From contig CM076261.1 in NCBI GenBank assembly GCA_038380795.1, positions 10,484,556 through 10,548,555 on the forward strand: DNA of 64,000 nt, in the 5' to 3' direction. A program made the position numbers and the translations under genes. Positions 13,132 to 24,204 of this stretch are shown one piece after another; the first letter of the stretch is position 1, and every line of letters begins with the position of its first letter. The stretch is from Pyrocephalus nanus (Eukaryota; Chordata; Aves; Passeriformes; Tyrannidae). A model generated the notes under the pieces. That model ran no database searches and was not told the DNA's origin. It saw only the letters and a program-made list of their open reading frames with translations.

Positions 13132-15762
13132 CTTTTCAAAAATTAGTGGATGTAAAGCATTTACTGCTAGTGAAGGACCTCTTTAGACAGAGCCTCCTGG
13201 TAATTCAGTTTCCCTTACTGTGATTTCTTTACAGGAAGGGTGTTTAGGGTGATAGGAATTGTAGGTTGTGGGTTTTTTTCTGGAGCCACAGAAAAAGAAA
13301 TCATCTGCTAACTAATATTTCTGACAGTCTGAGGTTTTTTCCTGAATGATTAGAAACTACAGCAAAGCAAAGAATTTTGCTTTTATCAGCCACTATTTGC
13401 TTGGAGAGACAGTGAGAGAAGGAAATATCAAATAGTTTTACTGGATCACTGAAGAAGGAGTTATTAATTAATAATTTGCCTACAAGGGATGTGTACTGTG
13501 ACAGTGTCCCAGCACCACTGCAGGAAGCAGCTGTAGCTCACCTGTATTTCCTGCCTTCTTGCCCTCCATGCTGATATGCTTTAATTATTCTTCTACATCT
13601 AGCCAGGCAACCCTTAGGTGGATTAAGAAGAAATGATAACATTCCATTATCCAGGTTTCTAACTCAGACACATGGAAGCTGCTCTTCATGTTGTTCCTAG
13701 AGCTATGATTGCAGCATTTTTTGATGTGTTTAATGCATTGTAGCCTGGATTTTTAAAATCAGAAATGGATGGGATAATTATAAGAAAAAATGTTTCAGAG
13801 CAGCCGGTCAGTAGCTGGCATTTTTGTCTTGAGTGTGAGGGTGGACTTTCCAATGCACTGGGAAGCTCTTCCTCCCTGCAGTACAGTTTCTTACTTCAGA
13901 TTTCATACAGGCTGCTATATCCAGCAGGAAAGATTAAAAAGGGCTGTGGCAGTCTATCCCTAAGTGAAAAATAGAGTGCAGGCATCAGAACTGCTAGACC
14001 TGGCTTAGATAAAGCAAAACTATGCTTTTACTCGTTCTTTGCCTTGAACCTAATTTCAGCCTATATTTTTTGGAGGACTGAAAATGCTTATTCAGATGTT
14101 TATTGCAAATATCAGACAGAGAGGAGCTTTAATACCAGGTTTTGTGCTATGGAAGAGCAGAACATTTTTTATTAACAAGTATTTTTTTCTGGCCTACCAC
14201 TTTCAGCTAGCAAATAATGGTCTGTGTTAGGAATTTTTTATTAAATCCAAGCTGGAAAATATGAACAGGTTCATAATAAAACAAACTGGAAAGTGACAAA
14301 CAAATTTTTTTCCTCCAACTTTTATTTAACTGGTCCTTACACCTATGAAAATCACCTTAAAGTCAACACTGTTGATTACATTTCAAAGCTCATTATGAGG
14401 ACAGTTTGAAGTGAAGTGGCAGGTTATCAGACTTTGCTTTAGATTACGTTTGTCAGTAGTATATTTTAAGACATACTTTTTAACAGCACGGTTTTGAAGG
14501 TTCATTTGCCAAAATCTTGAAAGATTTCTTCATTGATTAAATATGTGTTCTGTGCAGGGGCACTAGGTTTTTGTGGTGTATATAGAACTGTTCTGCTCCA
14601 GACCCATAAACGTTGAAATCTGAATATATACTGTAAATGCTTTTAATGTCAATATGCATGTACCTGTATATGAACCAATGCATATAAAGTCCATGACCTG
14701 GTTTTATGTTCACTTTCAGTTAATATTCACAGAGTGACTGGAATGATCAATCAAAACTCTGTTTATTAAACAGAATTTTAATCTTAATTACAAAACCTTT
14801 TGAAATTGCTTGAATTTATTTTTTCCGTTTTATGGATAAGAATTTTCCTCTAACAGGAGTTGTGGACTTGTCTGATGGAAGAAGTGCTCTTCAAGGCAAT
14901 GGAAAAAAAGTGAATATTGGGTATACAAAAAGAAGTAATTTGCAACCGTAATTGTGAAGCGACTGAAATTGCTTTGTAACAGATTGAATCAACTCTGAGT
15001 AATCAAATGTAGGATGGAAAAAACCTCAAACCACTCAAAATTGTGTCAGACAAAGACATGGACTAAGTGCTTCATTTTTTTTCTTTCTGCTTGTCGAAGA
15101 GTGGTCTTACATGATATTGAGACTACTGTTCTGTGAGCCTGTGATAGACCTCACAGAAGAAGAAATTAAGTGAAATAATTTGCTGAGGAAGATGGTAGTA
15201 TATTCTTTTGGTTAAAATTGGGAAATTCCCTGTCACTTTTCTATCCTGGTCACAGTGGGATGCGTACCTGCCTGCAGATGCAGTGGTCTGCCACAGCATG
15301 GACTTCCCAGCAAGTGGTTTTATGCCTTGTTCCTGCCTGGCCTAACCCTACCTTTCCCCCGGAGAGTCTCCCCAGGGGATAGGAGTCGATTTCTCAAGTT
15401 GCACTCCTTGAATCCCTCTCCTTTTATCCTGCCAAACAGTGCTGGCTTTTAGACTCCAGCCTGTTATTACTGTTGTCCAGCTATTTTCCCCTCATTTAGA
15501 ACCCTTCTGAAAGAAAACCTGTTTATTTGTGGAGGTCCCCACTCTTGCATCTTCACATCCTCAAAATGATGGGGATCACCTGAAAATAAAGCTGATGCCA
15601 TCTCATATAGGAGTCCCCAGTAGAAACTGCTCTACCTAGAATCCTCAAGGGATATCTCCTTTGTGATCCCCTGGTGACTTTTAAAACTTTCCAAGGACAC
15701 ACTGAGCATCTGCTGGTTGGACTAGCAGTATTGTGTTGTGTTTGTGGTCTTTATTTCTTCAG

Positions 15763-15792
15763 TCCACTGAACTGCAACAGCCAGCTGCTGAA
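15763..15792 (+). other. Possible 30-nt microexon (unproven)
   Basis: A strong acceptor-like sequence (TTTATTTCTTCAG ending at 15762) is followed by 30 bases and then the consensus donor GTAAGT (15793-15798). The 30 bases are a multiple of three and open in frame 1, reading STELQQPAAE. In-frame microexons of this size are typical of neuronal genes, but a chance match of this length is easy to get. I do not recognise the peptide. Confidence 0.12.
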
Positions 15793-16652
15793 GTAAGTGC
15801 ATGCAATCATTTGTCTTTCAGCCTGAGCAGAGTATTTAGGACAGACAGCAGTGAGAGGAACTTGCACTTGCTGCTATAAGGACGAGATTCGTGTTACTCC
15901 CTTGTAAAATGCTCCATTCTGTCAAGGATGAGCAGTGCTGTATTTGTTCATCCAGTCTGGAAGAAGTAAGAGTGCCAGTTCCTAGAATCCTTCTGGCCAT
16001 TTCTCTCCCAGCAGTTCACTGTCCATTTGACAGGATTGTAGTCTCCCCCTTCTTCAGGCTCTGCTGCTTACCAAGAGAGAGGAAAGAGGAGACCTGCATT
16101 TTGCAGGTGACCTGCTGCATACTGGAATAAGCAGAGTTCATGACAGACAATTAAAACTGAGAGCAACCCATATGCTGAAGTGTTCATACCTAAAAGCATC
16201 TGAGGCAATGTTTGACTGTGATACTACAGCTACAGTTCATGAGATATCCAAAGGCAAAATTTAACTTTCAATTTGCTTGCAATGAAAAGTTTGACCAGAT
16301 AAGTCCCTAAAAGTAGATAATAAAAACACCATATTAGACAATTCATTCAACTCATAAAAGATGCACTGTCATTCTGATGAAAGCTGAGCAGATTATTGTT
16401 AATAATTTTTTTAACCGATGAATTCAGTTTTTTTGGGTCAACAATTGTCTGTGGAAAGATTCTTGAACTTACCTGATTGATTTTACTCAGAGGTGGGTTT
16501 TCCCTCCTCTTTTTTTGCCCTCTTCTACTGGGATTATACTGTGAGGAAAACATAATTATTATTTTACAACTGAGTTAAGTTGGACCTGTATTACTTTTCA
16601 TTTATAAAATCTGAGTTTAATTCTTTTTTGTTTTACTTTCTTTTGTGAAAAG

Positions 16653-16752
16653 ATGTATGACTGGGGATACCAAAGAACAGAAAGTGTAATTCAAATTCTT
16701 AGCATCTGCCTGGACCACAAGGATTTTACCTCACACATCATTTCTGAAACAA
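16653..16752 (+). other. Possible 100-nt exon (unproven)
   Basis: The segment is preceded by a T-rich tract and AG (16651-16652) and followed by GTAAGT (16753-16758). Frame 1 is open for 33 codons, starts with ATG and begins MYDWGYQRTESV. The other two frames contain stops. The acceptor is only fair because GTGAAAAG separates the T-rich tract from the exon. The peptide matches no family I know. Confidence 0.12.
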
Positions 16753-19057
16753 GTAAGTTAACACAGAGTTTTTATGGCTGAGTTTCAGGCTTCAGACATT
16801 TTCTTTTTAGCAACTGCACAATCTATTCATGTAGGGAAAGTCAAAGCTCTGCTTTTCCTACAGCCCCCTTTTAGGCTTCCAAACTAGGGAGGTGTAGAAG
16901 GAGGATCCCCTGACATGGAAAAAACAGTACGTACAGTTTATGACAACTCTGGTGTATTTGAATGTACAACACAAAAAATTATTCTCAGTTTAAGTGTAGA
17001 CATGCAGATTTTCTTGGCAACCACAAAAGGAACATACAAAGTGGAAGACGTTTTTTTGAAATTTGAGCCAATATTAGAACATATCGTATGGTGTTCATTC
17101 TCTTGTGCTTGAGACATTAAGTAAGAAACTGAAGACAAAAATGGATTTAAAAAAAGTATTTTCACTCAAGAGGACTCTCTGTATTTTTTTCCTCCCAAAA
17201 TCTTGATAATAGGAAACTAGCCCATCTTTTCTGTCTCTTCTCATTTCAAGCTTTAATCAGCATTCTTCATCCTTGTTAGATTTCCTCTGGAACTGCTTGT
17301 TACAGTGTTTCACTTACTATCCTATCTCAAAACCTGCACATACTCTTCTTCCTAATGCATCTAATGTCACTTCAAGCATGTTTGCATTTCGCTCTGCTTC
17401 CTTTCAGCATCTTTGCCATGTGCTTTTGTTTTCTATGTTGGCTTTTAAATACCTTTGTCCAAGTGATTACATGATAGACCTTCATTCTTCCCCATAATTG
17501 TTGTAATTTCTCTGCGTGTGTGTGAAATGATGCTTTAAAAAAGCTTGGTGTTCATTCCTTTATGAACACTGGAGAGGGCTTCCTTGTGAAATATGAGAGA
17601 ATCTGCAAGAGAGAGAGTGGGGATAAATGAAGGTGAAAGATTTCTTGAGCTTCAGAATTTGGAGAAATTTCTTCCAGAAATTATTTGTGGCTGAATGCAT
17701 GCATATGTCTGGGGGCAGATTTTCTTCTTTAGCCTAGCTCATTCTAAGGGCTAAGGGCAAGCTAAGGGCAAGTGAAAAAGAAAGAAAATACCAAACATTT
17801 GTTGTCAAGATTGCAGCAAAGGAAGACAGAAAGAGGACAGCTGCAGAGAAGGAGCCAGGAAGAAGATGGATATGCATAGGAGTGTGTACTTTACAGCTGA
17901 AAGAGATATGTAAGGACCATAATAAAAATAAAAATAAAATTCACAAATTAGAAACCTAGTAGGGAACAAAAGTTGGGAAGTATTACAAAATGAAGAGCCT
18001 ACTCCTTTCACTTAACTGAAAAAGAAGTGGAAGAATTTCACCAAGCCAACTTTTACTTTTCTATAGAAGATTACTATGCTGTTTTATCCGGGATTGTGAT
18101 AGAAGGTACATTTTATATTCCCTTTATGTTTTGGTAGGGAGCTGACACTTTGTTATTTACATGCATTATGTGGTTATGTTTCATTACACAGTATAATAAT
18201 ATGACACAACTAAATGACAAAGTCCCCAGTGAACATTTTAAGCGGTACACATCCCAGGACTGCAGTAAACACGCTAAATTACAAATTCATGGACTGGTGA
18301 ATATGGCCATTCAGCGATATAGGAATAGCTCATCTTAATAGGCAGTGTGTTCTGTTGAAAGGGCACGGACAACAGGATAGTTTTTTATTTATTTATTTAC
18401 TTAAGGGCTGAGTATAGAAACCCTCAAGGAAAGAGTATGCAAATTTATTTAAAGGACAAGGCAGAGTAAACTTGTAGCTGTAAAGAGTTATCCAGAGTGG
18501 CAAAAATTTTCACCACTATCATCTACAGTTACTGAAGAAAGGGCAAAGGTACTCATAGATTAATTGCAAATTAAAGGCCAGGCTTAGTGACGACCTACTG
18601 AGATTTTATTAGCAACTGATTACTCAAAAAGATCAGTCAATTAAAAATAACAGCCTCAGGAGACTATGCATGAGTCTTGATCTCTCTTTCTCTACCTATA
18701 ATCCTCCTTGTCATCTTCTCATGCCCATAATGTCTGCACGATGTTACACCATTTTATTTTTTGATGTAAGAAATGTCACTTTTATTCCTGACTTTTGCTA
18801 AGAACTGTAAAAAGAAATGTGGCTGACAAAACAAAGAAATAAAACAAAAGGTATTATATACTCTTTGTCTTTTATTTCTTTTACCTGAAACAAGAGAAGG
18901 CTAAAGGAATGAGGTGGGGTTGGAGAGTGAGGGCAGGGGTAGTGTGGAACATTTAGCTAGAGCGGAAAACAAGAAAAATAAGTAAATCTCAAGCCTTTTA
19001 TTTAAAATAAACTTTGTTTTAAGGCTTCTAATTACTATTTCCCATTCTGAAAGTAGA

Positions 19058-19170
19058 AGCAACCTGATCCAGTGAAAGGTGTCCCTGTCCCCAGCAGGGA
19101 GTTTGGAACTAGAGGATCTTTAAGGCCCCTTCCAACCTAACCCATTCAATTATTCTATTTTATGATTCAT
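19058..19170 (+). mobile_element. CR1 LINE 3' tail, plus strand
   Basis: The sequence has the CR1 3' end in sense orientation: AACCTGATCCAGTG, then AAAGGTGTCCCTG, then GGATCTTTAAGGCCCCTTCC, and the terminal ATTCTAT/ATGATTC motifs at 19152-19169, a decayed form of the 8-bp repeat that ends CR1. Only about the last 110 bases of the element are present, an extreme 5' truncation. Confidence 0.9.
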
Positions 19171-20611
19171 AAATATTCTTATAAAGCTACTATTGATTCT
19201 AGATGATTATTCTAAAAAAAAAGATTTAATATCCACCTTTCCCACATCAGTAGGTTTTGGATTTGCCCTACTCTATAGATTGTGTTCTTTGAATTCTCTA
19301 CTAGATACTGAATGCATCGTCTCTAGTCAATCATCATCTGTCAGTTCCTTGCTCTGTAAGATTTTCAAGCTGATGAGTTCCTTGAAGCTACAGTGGTCCC
19401 AACCTGTGCATGCACATCCTTGAGCTACCATCTTCATGGCCCACAGTGACAATAGAAGATGAACAAATAATTCTAGAATGTCACAATGAAGGTAATAAAG
19501 TGCAGGCTGTTGAAAATAATGAAGTGAAAGTGATAAGAATTTATTCAGAAAAGAGAATCAAGAAAGTCTTTGTTTTACACTAATTCTTTGGGATTATACA
19601 AAGACAGATGATTGCAGAGCTGCAACCATATGTGTTTAGACAAAAATAACTTAATTACTGTATGTTAACTGAGAGCAGGCACAGGACTCTAAGAAATTGT
19701 GAAAACGCTATAGTAACAGGAGAATATGTGCAGTAAAGGACAGTATACCTTTAAGAACAGAGAAGTTTTATTCTGCATGCTTACCAGAACAGGAGAGGTC
19801 TGGATGGAAACGTATGATAGAGAGGGTACGAAGTGTGTTATAAGGAAATGTGTAAACCAGTGTGAAAAGAGACAGCTCAGGAAATGTTTGTATGCATAAC
19901 AGATTCTCTTAAAGAGGCATATCATTAATCATGAAGACTTCAATTACCCTGGCATAGACTAGAATAAAACTCATGAAATGACTATGGAAAGTTATTTCTG
20001 GACGTAAAATGGAGTTATTTCTTTTTCAAATCTGCTGAGCAAACAACAAGGCCAGACAAGTCTTTGGATGTATCCCCAAGAAAATAAATATATGTGATCA
20101 ATGAGACAAAAGTTGGTGAAGATATGATTCTTGTGATTGTAGAGCATCAGCATCAAATTTTAAGCACTCAGGAGATTATTCATAAGGCTAGAAGAATAAA
20201 AATATTGGACTTTAAAAGGGCAGAGTATGAAGAATATGAAATATATTTAGAACACTGTGCAGAATATTAAAAAGCATGGGAAGTCCATGCTGCAGAAATT
20301 GAAGCTACTTATGATAAAAGGAGAAAAGATAAAAATCTAACATTTAAAAATTGTGCAAAATTAAGAACAGTACCTGGAACGATTCCTGAGTGGTGTACAT
20401 ATAACTTTGTTTCCTTGGCCCATTTATACCAGCTAGAGATAGTAAAATGTTTAAAGTAAGATTAAGGTAAGAAGAAAATCAGAAAAAAAGGGAGATTTAT
20501 AAGTCAAATGTGTTGCACAGAAAGGATTATATTAGAAAAAAAGTGATAGAAGAAAGAAATTGGAACAGCTAGAATGAAATACACATACCTCTAAAGTAAT
20601 TTTACTAACAG

Positions 20612-20625
20612 AAAAAAAAAAAAAA
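20612..20625. repeat. poly(A) tract, 14 bases
   Basis: A run of 14 A in an AT-rich background, with no signal suggesting a retrocopy. Confidence 0.75.
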
Positions 20626-21628
20626 GCTTTTATTTTCATAAATACATTAAACAAGTATTTTTTTGCCTTATGATTCTGCTGGTTTCATATGTAATTCCAC
20701 CATGAGTTAAAAAGCTCAGATGATAGTAAGCTACAAGTAGACACTTTAAAACAATGTACTCATGTAAGGTATATCAGAAAGAAAAGGATGCTATTAGTTT
20801 TTATGGCCTGTGTGTCTGCTGTCTAAAACAACAACAAAAAGCTGATTGAAGTAAATGCAACAGTTCACAAATCAAACAAGAACTGTAGGAGGTCTTTAAG
20901 CTATTTAAAGAATTTCATGGACTTTAAAAGCCATTCCCTGTGAATCATGCTGTCTTTACAAACACTCAAATTATTTTTTTATGGGTTGCCAAGCTAAAAA
21001 ATTCCATCATAAACCCAATGTATTAATGTTCCTGTGATATTTTGTAGAAAAGCTAAGTTTGCCTTACGAGAATAGCATACAGCTTAGCACTGAGCTATAT
21101 GCAAAGCAAGAGAGTGCCTTACACTAATATAGAACTCTATGCTATGAGAAAACTGCTGAGAATGTGGGTAAAACCTAAAGCAACAACAAAGTATTCACTT
21201 CCTTTGAAAAGAAAAAAATATTTGTAAGGTAAAAGCATCCAAAACCAACAAGAAAAAGTTGGTTTTTAAATTTTAAGGTTACAAAGAAACCTGAGTGTTT
21301 TAGAGTCAGTTCCATTAGAAACTAATATTTTGTCATGACCTAAATGAGAAAGTTGCAAGAGTGACTGAAACACAACTGTGTCTCACAAATGTTTTCAGCA
21401 AAAATATTCAGGACACTGGGATATAAAATAGGAAAAGAACAATGTTCTAAAAGAGAGGTTATTGGAAAAAAGTCTCTTTGTTGTTATATGCAGTTGTGAA
21501 AAAGCTTGGAATTGTCCACATCATCTCTAAAAATAAATTTATAAATCAAAACCTGTTAGGAGTTTATAAAAGTCTATACATTCTCTAACCTAAGTAAGGG
21601 CACTTGTTAAATGATAGATATGTCCTGA

Positions 21629-21642
21629 TTTTTTTTTTTTTT
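21629..21642. repeat. poly(T) tract, 14 bases
   Basis: A run of 14 T about 30 bases before the small hairpin at 21670. It is a simple repeat. Confidence 0.75.
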
Positions 21643-21669
21643 CAAAATTGTGTCCTGTGAAGGAATAAT

Positions 21670-21714
21670 TTAGCTGTACTAATAAAGGCAGAATGACCTT
21701 ATTAGTACAGCTAA
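21670..21714. repeat. Short inverted repeat (18-19 bp stem)
   Basis: The left arm 21670-21688 (TTAGCTGTACTAATAAAGG) pairs with the right arm 21697-21714 with one bulged A at 21686 and an 8-nt loop. Transcribed, it would form a stable small hairpin, but it is shorter than a usual microRNA precursor. No target duplications or transposon ends are visible. Confidence 0.8.
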
Positions 21715-22549
21715 CACTGAAGAAGTACAAGGAAACTATTGGGATGGAAGGACAGCAGTGCTTTCCTTTTTATTTGGAGCAGGGATCATGGGCCACAGGA
21801 ATGACAGCAGAGAGGGGAAGGAGATATCTCCTCTGGAGGGCAGAGAAGTCTACCTGGCAGACTTTCCAGACACTAAGAAGCAGTATTTTCCTAGCAGTAT
21901 GTCTAGGCTTTCAACAGGGTGAGGTGCCATGTCATGTACTGTACTCTTATCAGCTCTGCACTTTATGCTATCTCAGCATTTTACTGTGTTCATAAGTTTT
22001 CCCATTGACACAATAATTATAAGCTGTACTAGATAAATAGGTGAAACGTTCAAAAATGCCATGAATCAGGAGTCCAAAAAATCCCTTTCAGAAATGTAAC
22101 TAAAGTCTGTAATGTCAGAATATATTCCTTCTCAGCACTGGAAAGCCTAAGATATTTATGTAGTTGCTGCCTGCTTGTGAAAGCAAGATATTCTGTCTCT
22201 AGACAGGATGAGGAGCATGCTGCAGCCTCTGTCCCCTGTCACCTGAGCAGAGGCCCCTGATGGAGTGTGTCCTCAATTCTCTCAATTCCTCAAGAGCGTG
22301 TCTCTCAATTTCCTTCCTGAAGCAACAAAGCCACATCTTGAGTGCAAAGCAGCTGGTGTTCACCTGGTTTTCACCCTACCAGAGACTGAGGTAGGGGTGG
22401 GACCTACATACAGCCTGGTACTTATGGCACAGACATGAATTCCTGCTTGCCTAAGGAAAACTCAGTGTTTCTATTTTTTTTTTTTTTAATTTAAATTATT
22501 TACTTGTAGGCTTTCTACTTTTTGATGTATGCAATGTGCTTGCCTATCA

Positions 22550-23353
22550 AAACAGATTATAAAAGTGTTTCAGGAGAGTGGATGTACCGAGTGCAGCTTC
22601 CCAGGGGCTGGCAATGGGGGCTCCAGGGTGCCCTCTGTGACAGAGATCAGAGCTGCCCTGTGCTGAACACGATCAGTTGCAGCTGGTTCCAGTTCCAAGG
22701 CATGACTGAGCCTTGCAGCCAAAGTGGTGATGGCTCTGGGAAACTATACCTAAGGAAAGGCAAAGAATGCCACCAAGGCAGAGGACAAGGGAGAAAAACC
22801 TTGAGAAACAACAGAGTGAGCACAACGGTCAGAGAAGAAGCAGGAGGATTAAGTGTTCCAGGTTCCACAGCGCATATCCCCACTGGACCCATTTGACAGG
22901 ACCATATCAGACAAAATGGGTCTTTCCTGGTGGAACTGCAACCCATGGAGAGGCCGCGCTGGAGCAGATGGAAAGTGTGAGAAGGGAGAAGGAGCAGAGA
23001 GAGCAGCAACCACTACATGCTGACTGCGGCGTCTCCCACCCCTTATCCTCCCTGTGCTTCTGGGGGCAGGGGAAGGATACAGGAGTGGAAGAGTGCACTT
23101 GAGCGTGGGAGAAGCAGGAGGACAGACATTAACATTTGTCTTCATTTCTCACTATTTGTATCTGGTTTAATTGGATGTAAATTAACAGTAATTGTCCTTA
23201 CATCAAGTCTGTTTTTCTCACAGTAGTAGTCAGCCAGTGGTCTCCATATCTTGACCCATGAGCTTTTTTTTTTTTCATTTTATCTTGCCGAAGAAAGATG
23301 GAGCGAGCGAGCAGCTGGGTGAGAATTGGCCTGTTAGCCAAGACTAACCACTA
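22550..23353 (+). mobile_element. LTR of a bird endogenous retrovirus (second family)
   Basis: The sequence follows a second avian LTR family I remember. Blocks include GATGGCTCTGGG, AACAACAGAGTGAGCACAAC, GTTCCAGGTTCCA, TGGAGCAGATGGAAAGTGTG, GGAGCAGAGAGAGCAGCAAC, TTTCTCACTATTTG, AGTCTGTTTT, and CTTGACCCATGAGC, and it ends with GCCAAGACTAACCACTA, a decayed form of a CCAGGGTCAACCCACCACA-like end. A TATA-like box is at 22558-22564. The polyadenylation region is decayed at about 23171-23191, where I expect AATAAA but see TGTAAAT. No internal retroviral genes or partner LTR are seen, so it is probably a solo LTR. The 3' end is fairly clear and the 5' end is uncertain, possibly further upstream. 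Confidence 0.75.
22558..22564 (+). promoter_or_regulatory. TATA-like box of the second LTR
   Basis: TATAAAA lies near the presumed 5' part of the LTR, in the orientation expected for its U3 promoter. Distances to a cap site cannot be checked because the 5' limit is unclear. Confidence 0.35.
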
Positions 23354-24162
23354 TGAATTAGAAAAACTAAACAAGAAAATGGAAGCTAAAGTTCAGAATG
23401 AGAGAGCAAGAGCAGCTAATCTTTCACACAGATATTGAAGACGTAATTTCCTACACAAACACAGGGCTTTCCAGATTCACCCTGACCTACAAGGCAATTG
23501 GCAGTCCTCTTACCAAGGTCTGCAAACTAACTTGGAGGAGAAGAGGAAAGGGTCTTATGCCTTTCCACCAGCAATTCCTTCCAGCTTTCCAGGATAAGGC
23601 AAGGTGGAACAGCACCTCTTCTGGTTCCCTGAAAACTTTCCAAATGTGATCATTTTTTACTTCTTTCAACACCTTAATATGGCAAATTTTCTGTAAAAGA
23701 TCTTTTGTGAGGTGGAGGAGAATCATATAAACATTCAAATATAGATGGAATAAGTCCTATCTTACTTAGATAAACTTTTTTCTCCATTACTATTTTCTGA
23801 TAATTTTCAAAAAAAAGTTTCCAGTTCATAAAAGACTGTAAAGAGTCAGAATCAAGACCCTGAAAATTTTCATTCTTCATAAACTGTCACAATAAAAATA
23901 ATTCTGTGACAGACCTAGAAAAGTCTAAAAGAGAAATTTTGTAACTCATATATACTTACAGTTCCAACAGAAAACTCAGAAATATTGGTAATCTGATAAT
24001 ATAATACCCTTGATAAATAGGATTTTGAAAACTTTACCTTTTAATCTGGCAATCTACCCAGTGTCATACTGGAGTGTCATAGAAAAGTATCTGAATTAGG
24101 CTAATCCGTAGAATGGTGTGTGATGGAAGAGAACAGATATATGCAATATATGGAGAAAAAAC

Positions 24163-24204
24163 CCTCAGGCTTGTTATATAAAGCCTCAGCAATGTTATAT
24201 AAAG
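24163..24204 (+). repeat. 21-bp tandem duplication, two copies
   Basis: Two adjacent 21-base units both begin CCTCAG and end GTTATATAAAG. They differ at three central positions. Each copy carries TATATAAAG, a good TATA-box match, spaced exactly 21 bases apart. It is most simply a slippage duplication. Confidence 0.85.

Larger units (their letters stand above)
8902..19057. other. Ten-kilobase non-coding stretch, no confident gene
   Basis: I recognise no transposable element or gene here. Simple tracts include T17 at 11020-11036, T14 at 13118-13131, a short (ATTT)n at 18386-18399 and a small 11-bp direct repeat (unit CTAAGGGCAAG) at 17751-17772. Two exon-like segments are listed separately (15763-15792 and 16653-16752). 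A stretch at about 15240-15660 is less AT-rich than its surroundings, but its content is unrecognised. Confidence 0.55.
19171..22549. other. Non-coding stretch with a small hairpin
   Basis: No recognisable gene. Simple tracts are A14 (20612-20625), T14 (21629-21642) and T14 (22474-22487). A short hairpin lies at 21670-21714. The part from about 22190 to 22460 is less AT-rich and could be an upstream extension of the LTR at 22550 or an unrelated decayed repeat, but I could not match it. Confidence 0.5.

Noticed and set aside
22522..23145. Cluster of open frames of 98-124 codons on both strands
   Set aside because: The cluster coincides with the second LTR, whose lower AT content reduces stop codons. 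No retroviral protein motifs are present.
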